The translations under genes and the position numbers were made by a program. The notes beneath the pieces are model-generated. The model saw only the letters and a list, made by a program, of their open reading frames with translations, ran no database searches and had not been told where the DNA came from. DNA of 26,618 nt from NCBI GenBank assembly GCA_001599595.1, contig BCHH01000003.1, forward strand, positions 4,642,354 to 4,668,971, written 5' to 3'. Positions 1 through 7,994 of this stretch are shown here, one piece after another (positions within the stretch are counted from its first letter, which is position 1; the number at the start of each line of letters is the position of its first letter). Source of the DNA: Beverwykella pulmonaria. Taxonomy: Eukaryota > Ascomycota > Dothideomycetes > Pleosporales > Melanommataceae.

Positions 1-260
1 ATAACCCCCAAGTAGACAAAGCATCAGATGGACGGGTATTAGTCGTGGTATTGGGCGCAATGTGCGTAAATGGGCCTGCAACGGATCAACGAAATAGGAC
101 TAAGCGCATGGGGTTAAGCGAGAAATAAAACCCAGCCGAGAACACGATGGCTGGGGCGCGACACGACAATCAATCAATCAATTCATCAATACTCATCATT
201 CTTTCATCTCACAACGTGACCACATTATTCTTGTAGCCGAAATAGTGCTACAATCTGACA
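1..260 (+). repeat. Copia-type LTR, 3' portion (window edge cuts its 5' 45 bp)
   Basis: These 260 bases are identical to 2706-2965 and, inverted, to 26359-26618. By comparison with the complete LTR at 2661-2965 the first 45 bases, including the TGTCAGAT terminus, lie outside the window. The right terminus ends in ATCTGACA. It is followed at once by integrase-coding sequence, with no primer-binding site, gag or protease. The LTR may therefore belong to a second insertion into the Copia body, or mark an exact internal deletion. Confidence 0.93.
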
Positions 261-2672
261 ACACCATACAAGATCTTCTTCACGCGAGCTGCTCTAAACA
301 ACAGAGTAGTCACCTCAATCAGGAAACCCAACCTTGCTCACCTCAAAGCATACAGCTGCAAGGCGTTTGCAATAACAGACAATACTCATCAAAACAAATT
401 AAGGTTGCAACGTCTAGATCCTAAAGCGTGGATAGGCTACCTAGTTAGATACTAATCCTCAAACATCTACTGTGTTTAGATACCGTTACTGGCCAAGGTG
501 ATAAGCACACGTGACGTTATTTTTGACAAACAAACAATCTTTAATGGCAAGACAGAGGATCTGCGGGACAACCTCATGCACAACATAGTGGATAAAATCA
601 CCACGCACGTGAGAACAATTGAACTGCCGACACCTAGTCAACAGCCAGAAACAGAGTCTTTCTACAAGGACAACGCAGTTGAAGATTTATTAAATCCCTA
701 TAATAAAGTAGATCCACCAGGCTACTATCAAGGAAGGAAGATTAGGGACAACTACCCAACTCCTCCATCCACACCGCCACCTGTAGCACTGCTAGCACAG
801 CTAATAGTTGGAAACAAATTGGAAGTAAACCAAACAGGGTCATCCAAAACTATCCCATGGGCAGCTGCCTTTATGGCTAGAACTTAAGCTAGCAACGTTA
901 GACAATACAAAGGAGAAGTAGTAGACAAGGCCAAGATAAAAAGAATGCTCGCCAAAGGCTTGAAGCTCTATCAAAGTCAACTCCCACCCCTGCCAATATG
1001 CTAAACAAAGCTTAAAGATCATCTAATGGGCAAACTGTTTAAAGAAGCAGAACAAGCCTATCTTAGAAGCCACAAACAAATAAAATCCTAGTTAGAAGTA
1101 CCCTCTAAGCTAACTAAACAAGCAGGCTATTAGATACTTAACTGCATGTGGGTATATACCTACAAACTAAACAAGCATTATTAATTTCTCAAATGCAAAG
1201 CACGCCTGGTGGTTTACAGAGACCAGCAAAAGGATATCACATCCCAAGATACCTACGCTGCAACCTTAGCAGCTTAGTCTTTTAGGATGCTCATAGCAAT
1301 CGCAGCAAAATACAACCTTAAGCTAAAACAATACAACGTAACCAACGCCTTTGTTCATGCAACAATTAACAGAGAAGTTTATATAAAGATGCCCCGTGGA
1401 TATCAGAAGAAAGGCACAATCCTTAAACTCTAGAAGGCCTTGTATAGTCTGTGCATTTCACCCATACTGTAGCAAAAGGAGTTTACAACAACCCTCAGGA
1501 CTATTAGTTTTGAAGCTGTACCGCACAAGCCCTGCTATATAATCAAGAACAGTGTTATTATCTTCTTCTATGTAGATAACATTATTGTTGCCTTTAACAA
1601 GGAAAACAGTTAGAACGCAGAACAAGCAATCAAGCTCCTGCAACAGAAATATGCTATAACAGGAGGAGAAGACCTTCAATAGTTTCTGGGCGTAGAGATT
1701 ATCCAACAAAGAGACCAGCGTCTTATCCAACTCTTACAGGCTAGCTATATTGACAAAATCAGCCGCCTAGTCAACCAACAAGACTGCCGCCATAATACCC
1801 CAATAGCCGTCACTGAACTAAAGCCCCAAACAGGCTTAGCAACTCCCTTAGAAATCAACAAATACCAACGCAAAATTAGATCAATTCTGTTCGCAGCGGT
1901 AACAACGCGACCTGACATTGCCTTTGCAACCTCAAGACTAGCCCGCTTCCTATCAAACCTAGGACTAGAACACTATAATGCAGCTAACTAAGTACTCCTG
2001 TACCTATTAGATACAAGATAGAGAGCATTGCAGCTTAGTGGAGGCGATAACCTTTAGGTAGCTAGCGACGCATCCTTCACTAACAACACACTAGACAGGA
2101 AAAGCTCACAAGGCTACACAATTAAACTTTTCAACAGCCTTATTGCCTAGAGGGCAAATAAACAAGACACAGTTACAACGTTAACCACTAAAGCAGAACT
2201 CCTTGCACTCTTGCAAGTGGCCAAGGAAGCAATGTTCACATCACAACTTTTAAACAAACTGCAAATTAAACTATCCTCAACAACCATTACCATTCAATGC
2301 AACAATAAGCAGACTATTTGCCTAGTAACAGAGGAAATCTCAAAGCTTTAGACCAAACTTTGACATGTCAACATACACAATCACTGGCTAAGACAAGAAG
2401 TGTCTACCAGAAGGATCCAGGTAGAGTACATACAGTTAATAGATATAATTGCCAACAGCTTCACAAAGGTACTCCCAGTAAACAAGTGGGAAGGATTTCT
2501 GACCCAACTTAGTTTAGTAGAGGTAAAGGAACGAAAGGTAGCAAACAAAGTGCCTCTAGAAGACATTCAGACACAACTCAACAAACTCAACCTCATCACG
2601 TCCACTAAACCCCGACGATGGTCTAATCCAGCTTGCAACGCCTTCCAAGCTGAGGGGGTGTGTCAGATGTAA
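261..2672 (+). pseudogene. Copia (Ty1/copia) polyprotein remnant: integrase C-terminus, reverse transcriptase, RNase H
   Basis: One reading frame runs from base 261 into the first bases of the 3' LTR. It begins with the integrase C-terminal region (TPYKIFFTR near 261, LDPKAWIGYL near 420, ISTRDVIFD near 500). It continues through reverse transcriptase (KARLVVYRDQQ, YNVTNAFVHATI, FFYVDNIIV) and ends in RNase H (VASDASF, TTKAELLAL). Gag, protease and the integrase core are absent. There are more than a dozen in-frame stops (mostly TAG, some TAA, one TGA) and no frameshift. Every stop sits where this family has Gln, Trp or Arg, as expected from C-to-T or G-to-A change. The YVDD catalytic box reads YVDN, again a G-to-A change. 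Family order in Ty1/copia is gag-PR-IN-RT-RH, so this is the 3' half. It is a non-autonomous relic. Confidence 0.93.
2651..2660 (+). other. Polypurine tract of the Copia element
   Basis: A G-rich run (TGAGGGGGTG) lies immediately before the TGTCAGATGT start of the 3' LTR, the position where plus-strand DNA synthesis is primed in LTR retroelements. Assignment is by position and composition. Confidence 0.65.
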
Positions 2673-2965
2673 GGGCTATATAGGGGTTTATGGAATAGTA
2701 TTTCCATAACCCCCAAGTAGACAAAGCATCAGATGGACGGGTATTAGTCGTGGTATTGGGCGCAATGTGCGTAAATGGGCCTGCAACGGATCAACGAAAT
2801 AGGACTAAGCGCATGGGGTTAAGCGAGAAATAAAACCCAGCCGAGAACACGATGGCTGGGGCGCGACACGACAATCAATCAATCAATTCATCAATACTCA
2901 TCATTCTTTCATCTCACAACGTGACCACATTATTCTTGTAGCCGAAATAGTGCTACAATCTGACA
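2661..2965 (+). repeat. Complete 3' LTR of the Copia element (305 bp)
   Basis: It starts TGTCAGAT and ends ATCTGACA, a perfect 8-bp inverted terminus typical of LTRs. The terminal 260 bp are identical to 1-260 and to the inverted copy at 26359-26618. The sequence directly downstream (ATTACC...) is already Helitron Rep coding sequence, so the LTR edge is also an insertion boundary. If it is a clean insertion, ATTAC is the expected 5-bp target duplication, but the left partner lies outside the window. Confidence 0.95.
2683..2713. other. Strong hairpin inside the LTR
   Basis: Two 13-nt arms (2683-2695 and 2701-2713, GGGGTTTATGGAA against TTTCCATAACCCC) pair almost perfectly around a 5-nt loop. 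Both window ends stop at the base equivalent to 2706, inside the right arm. This suggests the hairpin, or repeat branching around it, is where the assembly broke. Confidence 0.75.
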
Positions 2966-5941
2966 ATTACCTTTACAGCCAGCCCATACTGGCCTAAAGT
3001 AAACCGTAAGCTCCGCGCAGGGGAGACAGGCCTAAATCAGCCTAATCTAGTCTGCCATGCCTTTTGGCTGAAGGTGCAGCGGCTGCTTGCGGTTATAAAG
3101 GACAAGAGTGCGTTTGGCAGCTACCTAGGCCACGTGTATACAATTGAGTACCAGAAACGCGGTCTCCCTCACATCCACCTATTGCTCTTTCTTCCGCCTC
3201 ATGCCCGTGAAGCATTTACGGATCCTGCTATAATTAATGCAACAATCTGTGCAGAGATTCTGTTGCCAGAAGAGGATCCAGACAGCTTGCTCACAGAGGT
3301 TGTCTGTTTGTTTATGCTTCACGGGCCTTGTGGCGAGTATAATCCTACTGCTGCATGCATGGTACCTTAATCTAATAGTCTTCCGCCAATATGCTTAAAG
3401 GGCTTTCCAAAAAGGTTTAGTGCTGTTACGGTCGTGCACAAGGACAGCTATCCAGAGTATCAACGCCGCAACGATGGACGGACCCTGCCTGTACGATGCC
3501 GCAATTAGATTGTGCTCCTAGATAACAGCTAGGTTGTTCCGTATCACCCGCCGTTTCTCCGCCTCTTTTGGGCCCATATTAACGTAGAGGTTTGTGGTAC
3601 AATCCATGCTATTAAGTATGTACATAAGTACATCTATAAGGGCACTGACCGTGCTGCACTCTCTATTGCGGAACAGGACGAGGTCCAGCAGCACCTTAAC
3701 GGTAGGTATATTAGCCCGTCAGAGGCAGTCTGGCGGCTGTTTGAATTCCCCGTCCACAAAGAGCGACCGTCTGTAGTTCTGCTTGCGGTCTATCTGCCAG
3801 GACAACAGATGCTTATTTTCCCTGAAAATGCTACTGTTGCAGACCTTAGTACCCGCTTGCAGCAGTCTGCTACTACACTTACTGTGTTCTTTTAGTATAA
3901 TGCAGAGAACAGTGACGGCCACAACGTACTCTATTAGGACTTTCCTGCCTGTTATGTATGGGTGTCCTCCTCTTGGACCTGGCAGATCTGTTAGAAGGGC
4001 ATCGCTATTGGCTGTATGTACTACTGCAGCCTGATCCAAGGCAAGTGGTACTACCTTTGGCTCCTCCTTACTGTAATACGCGGTCTGTTATTGTATACTA
4101 ACCTCCGTACTTTCCAGGGCATAGAGTATCCTACATTCCAAGCTGCTGCCGCAGCCCACGGCCTGTTACAGAATGACGGTGACTGGGTAGCTGCCTTCTA
4201 GGATGCTGTTGTCTTTGCTACAGGCTCTGCTTTGCGGTCTTTTTTTATAGTCACTCTGCTTACAGGACCTATTGCAGACCCGCTTGCTATCTAGACTACT
4301 TTTTAAACAGACCTGTGCGATGACCTGCCTCTGCAGGCTGCTGCCTTGGGTGTGTTAACAGAGCCTACTGCTTATATTAACTATAGGCTGTTTCTCCTTG
4401 CAGGCCTTCTTTTAGATTCTGGAAAACGTCTTGCAGATTTCTCTTTGCTGTCTTACTAGTATAACTAGGGTCTAATGGCTGAAAATTAGCTTCTTGCAGC
4501 TGTGTTGCGGTATAATACAGACGCGGAAGATACTGTCTTTTGGGACTCTTATCCCAGTCTAAACGCGGACCAGCGTGACGCGTTTAATGCTATTACTACG
4601 GCTATTGGAGATCCCGCAGCAGCTCCGTATTTCTTTGTTCACGGACCTGCTGGTACTNGAAAGACCTTTCTCTGGCGCTGTCTATGTGCGTACTACCGCT
4701 CTNGTGGAGAAGTCGTACTTTGTGTTGCGTCATCTGGTATTGCGGCTGTCCTTTTGCCAGGTGGCCGCACCGCACACTCCTGCTTTCGGATCCCTATTGA
4801 CATTTACGAGGACACTATCTGCCCTGTATCTCTGTCATCAGATCTTGGCGGACTACTCCGGGCTGCGGTGCTTGTTATCTGGGATGAGGTGCCTATGCAG
4901 CACCGTCACTGCTTTGAAGCAGTCTACCGCATGCTCTGCGACGTCCGTGGATCTACTGCTCCCTTTGGTGGCCTGCCAATGGTCTTTAGCAGTGACTTTG
5001 CCCAAATCCTACCTGTTGTCCGCCGCGGTCAGCGCCCTGCTATTGTTTACGCCTGTCTGCGGCAGTCTTCTCTAATCTAGCCATTGCTTACGGTCCTTCA
5101 TCTGCGGCAGAACATGCGTGTCCTCTCTAGTGTTGAAAACGCCCGTTTTGCAGACTAGTCCTAGTCCCTTGCTCTGCCATCTAGTGACGGTCCTATTACA
5201 CTTCCAGATTGGTTAACCATTTTCTATCATACCAATAACTTCTTTAGTCACGTCTATCCGCTTGAGTGTCTACAGCGTGCTGTAACAGACTGGCAGGCCT
5301 CTAGCGGTCGTGCTATTCTTGCCGTGCGCAATGACGGCGTTGCTGCGATTAACCACTAGTTGCTTGATACTTTCCCGGGCGAGTCTACGGAGCTGCTTTT
5401 GGTTGATTTGGCAGAGATAGAGGATGCTGCTAATCAGGATATGCCGCCTGTAGAGCTTCTCTAGTCTTTTGAACCGCCTAGTCTTCCGCCGTCGCGGTTG
5501 CTGCTTAAGGTTGGCGCACTAGTAATCTTGCTGCGGAACCTCTATCCTAAGCAAGGCTTATGCAACGGCACCCGCCTTGTTATTGTCTGTATCTCCTGTT
5601 ACTGCATTATGGCCCGCATTATAGGCGGCGAGTTTGCAGGGCAGTTGCGGTTGCTTTCTCGTATCAAGTTAACTTCTACAGACGGTGAGCTTCCGTTCAC
5701 AGTTACCCGCATCCAATTTCCTATCTAATTATCCTTTGCAATGACTATTAACAAGTCTCAAGGACAGTCACTATCTGTTGTTGGTGTTGATCTCCGCTAT
5801 GCCGTTTTTACTCACGGTCAGCTGTACGTTGCTATGTCTTGGGTTACTACTGCTGCAGGCTTATCTGTTCTTCTACTGTTTTCTTCTCTGCTATCCTGTA
5901 CAGTCCTAAATATTGTATACCTAGAGGTTCTCCTTGCTTAG
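2966..5941 (+). pseudogene. Helitron Rep/Pif1-like helicase, N-terminally truncated, riddled with stops
   Basis: A single frame of about 990 codons contains the HUH endonuclease motif (GLPHIHLLLFL near 3160), the two-tyrosine Rep motif (KYVHKYIYKG near 3612) and SF1B helicase motifs. These are Walker A GPAGT-x-KT near 4645 with an N in the glycine codon, Walker B VIWDEVP near 4876, DFAQILPV near 4995, QNMRV near 5110, and [10 protein letters not shown] near 5743. The enzyme would nick and unwind DNA for rolling-circle transposition. About 19 in-frame stops, nearly all TAG and a few TAA, fall where Gln or Trp is expected, and there is no frameshift over 3 kb. The N-terminal part was cut off by the Copia LTR. 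Ambiguous bases at 4658 and 4703 suggest several merged copies. It is non-functional as it stands. Confidence 0.93.
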
Positions 5942-6074
5942 TTTTCCTATCTTGTGTCTCTTTTCCGTTGCTGCGTGCTGTTTTTCCTGTGACGTAACCG
6001 TACCTGCTGTTGCGGTTGTTCTACTTTCACCGCGATTTGTCATGTGACTCCGCTCTTGCACGCGTCTGCCCTAG

Positions 6075-6082
6075 TATATAAA
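6075..6082 (+). promoter_or_regulatory. TATA box of the eight-exon gene
   Basis: TATATAAA lies 42 bp before the ATG at 6124 and is followed by a pyrimidine-rich leader (CCCTTCCTGC, CTTCCTTTTC), a layout common in fungal promoters. It supports an independent transcription unit downstream of the helicase. Confidence 0.55.
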
Positions 6083-6123
6083 CTACCCTTCCTGCTTTGC
6101 TTCCTTTTCTATTTAGCCTTAAT

Positions 6124-7275
6124 ATGCCTAGCTCTACTGCCTCCTTAGAGGGCTTTGGCTCTCCTCTACTCTGTAAGTAATCCCCTATTACTCTTTTTAG
6201 GCTTTATACTAACTTCTGTATAGCCTCCAACCGCCGCCCGCGACCACCTTCACCTGCTCCTGCTCCTGCTGCCCCTACTCCTGCACCCGCTGCCCCTGCC
6301 CGCGCCCGCACCTGGCTACCCTGGGCTGGTAAGTTGATTCCTTTACAGTCTTTGCAGCTGTACAGTTGTGCTTACGGTTCTCTAGCTGCCCCCGCTACTG
6401 CCTCCCTTGGTATGATATATTCTCTTGCAGTCTTTGCGGTTATACTTACGGTCCAAGCTACTGACGCTCGCGCCCTCCCCGCGCCCACCGCCGCTGCTCG
6501 CGCTCTCGCCAACCTCCCGATCGTCTCTGCAGTGGCTTTGCGGCCTGGCCGCACTGTTGATATGGCTAGTATGTGTTGTGTTACTGTGTGTGCAGTCACG
6601 TTCACGGTTTCGCTAACTGTTTTTCCAGGCCGCCCCGCCAACCTGGAAGCCGTTTTAGCCCACTCAGCTGGCGTCGCGCCCCCCGCGCCCTGCGCGTCCT
6701 GCTCTCGCGGAGGAGGCCCGTTTACTACTTGCCATGTAGTGGACGGCCACCTCCGTGGGAGCTGCGCAAATTGCCACNACGGCAGCGAGGGCGCCCGCTG
6801 CTCCCTCCGCCGTAAGTNATGCGGTTTTGTTTGTGTCTGTATTCGTAATCTTACTTTTCTTCTAGCCGCTCTCGCCCCCGCCGCTGCTGCCGTCGCTGCT
6901 GCCCACCCCCGATCCCGCCGCGCAGCCGCCTCCTGTAGGTTATCCCTTGTTGCGACTCTCTTGCGGGCATGTTACGGTTGCTAACGGTTCTAGTCCCCGC
7001 CCCCGCTGCTGCCCCCGCTGCCCCCGCCATCCCCCGCCGCGGCCGCGGCCGACGCGGTGCCCCTACTGCCACCAACCCTCCTTGTAAGTTATCCTTCCAT
7101 TGCTGTTCTTTTACTATGTTCCGTTGTGCTACCGTTTTGTTACCGTTTTGTTACCGTCGCTAACCGTCATGTAGCCCGCGCCGAAATCGCCCGCCGCCTC
7201 CGCCGCATGGCGGATCTGCTAGACCCGCCGCCGCCGGAGGACGACGACGACGACGATGACGAGGATGAGTGGTAG
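6124..7275 (+). CDS. Intron-rich gene for a Pro/Ala/Arg-rich protein with a six-Cys DUF3716-like motif and acidic tail
   Basis: Eight exons chain in one frame: 6124-6172, 6224-6328, 6386-6409, 6458-6568, 6629-6811, 6866-6934, 6994-7083 and 7175-7275. The total is 732 nt (243 aa plus TAG). The introns (51, 57, 48, 60, 54, 59 and 91 nt) start GTAAGT, GTATG or GTAGGT and mostly carry CTAAC or CTTAC before the 3' AG. All are phase 1, so every internal exon is a multiple of three. Exons are GC-rich, introns T-rich. Exons 2-4 and 6-7 encode P/A/R-rich low complexity. Exon 5 has C-x2-C-x9-C-x10-C-x2-C-x8-C (CASCSRGGGPF, SCANCH), which I recall as the fungal DUF3716 type and which probably binds metal. 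Exon 8 ends in an Asp/Glu run. There is no nonsense codon, unlike the adjacent helicase. Ns lie at 6777 and 6817. It may be Helitron cargo or a separate element's gene; function unknown. Confidence 0.72.
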
Positions 7276-7435
7276 TGTTTTGTAAACTATTATTGTATAT
7301 ATAATTACTTAAATCTCCCCTTTTTATATTTCACTGCGATTACAGCAGCTTTACAGTGATTTTCCAGCAACTTTGCCAAAACCTTGCTTACTAAGTCAGC
7401 TCTGATAAAAAAATCCCGCTGGCCCATAAACTGGC

Positions 7436-7504
7436 ATATCAGCTGTACATACATCACATACAATACACATCTGGACACCTTTTCCTCCGCCCTCCAGCTT
7501 ACAG
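7436..7504 (+). repeat. 70-bp dispersed direct repeat, copy A
   Basis: The first 37 bases are identical to 19590-19626 and the rest to 19659 is alignable with a few changes and one indel, ending in the same CAGCTTACAG. The second copy lies 12.15 kb away in the same orientation. Both copies precede an intact gene (HET; DHA2 exporter) by 370-490 bp. It may be a shared promoter/leader segment or the end of a transposon family. Confidence 0.85.
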
Positions 7505-7850
7505 ATGGCTAGCGGCACTTCGGTATTGCGTCTGTGTGGCATTTTGATGCAAAATAATGCGATTTGTGTGAGAAGTTGTACTATACAAACATCGAGCTAA
7601 ATGGTGTTGACAGCTTCTCGATAAGGGCGACATCGTTCGCACGGACCTCTAACACGTGACCCACAGACTTCTGAATCCCCGTAGGTACGATAGCCGCGCA
7701 ACATCTTCGGATCTTTGTCCCGACAGTCCCCTCTCCTCGCATCCACTTTGTCGGCGAAAGGGTTCTAGTGGCGTACCCATTTGCTCGATAAGGATACCAT
7801 CCCAGGGTATGTTCGGGTCATCTCCAAGACCTGGAACGAGGGAAATATGC

Positions 7851-7867
7851 TTCTAGACGGTCTAGAA
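7851..7867. other. 17-bp palindrome upstream of the HET gene
   Basis: TTCTAGAC and GTCTAGAA flank a single central G, a perfect dyad about 130 bp before the HET start codon. The spacing of TTC and GAA blocks resembles a heat-shock-type or dimeric-regulator site, but nothing else supports a specific factor. Confidence 0.35.
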
Positions 7868-7994
7868 CGGAAGGAAAACGTTCAAAGTAAGCCCTGTATT
7901 CCAGGCTCCGTCATTGTCCGTGCGTCGAATGCACTTATAAGACTTTGAGGGAACCGCGAGCAACCCCGCGCGATCGTGATCCACCATCGAAGCC

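Larger units (their letters stand above)
7276..7994. other. Intergenic region between the Cys-motif gene and the HET gene
   Basis: The left part is AT-rich and probably holds the 3' untranslated region of the upstream gene (TATATATAA near 7300). It contains repeat copy A at 7436-7504 and a palindrome at 7851-7867. CTTATAAG near 7935 could be the TATA element of the HET gene. No Helitron 3' terminus (hairpin followed by CTRR) could be placed with confidence, and I recognise no gene here. Confidence 0.5.

Noticed and set aside
498..887. Separate small gene of 129 codons
   Set aside because: It is the part of the Copia frame between two stops (integrase/RT linker); the same frame continues on both sides.
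6334..6984. Long open frame of 216 codons, Ala/Leu-rich
   Set aside because: It reads through four introns of the eight-exon gene; exon-intron signals and phase consistency explain it better.
7276..7420. Helitron 3' end (CTAAG near 7391)
   Set aside because: No convincing stem-loop lies 10-12 bp upstream, and CTRR is too short to accept alone.
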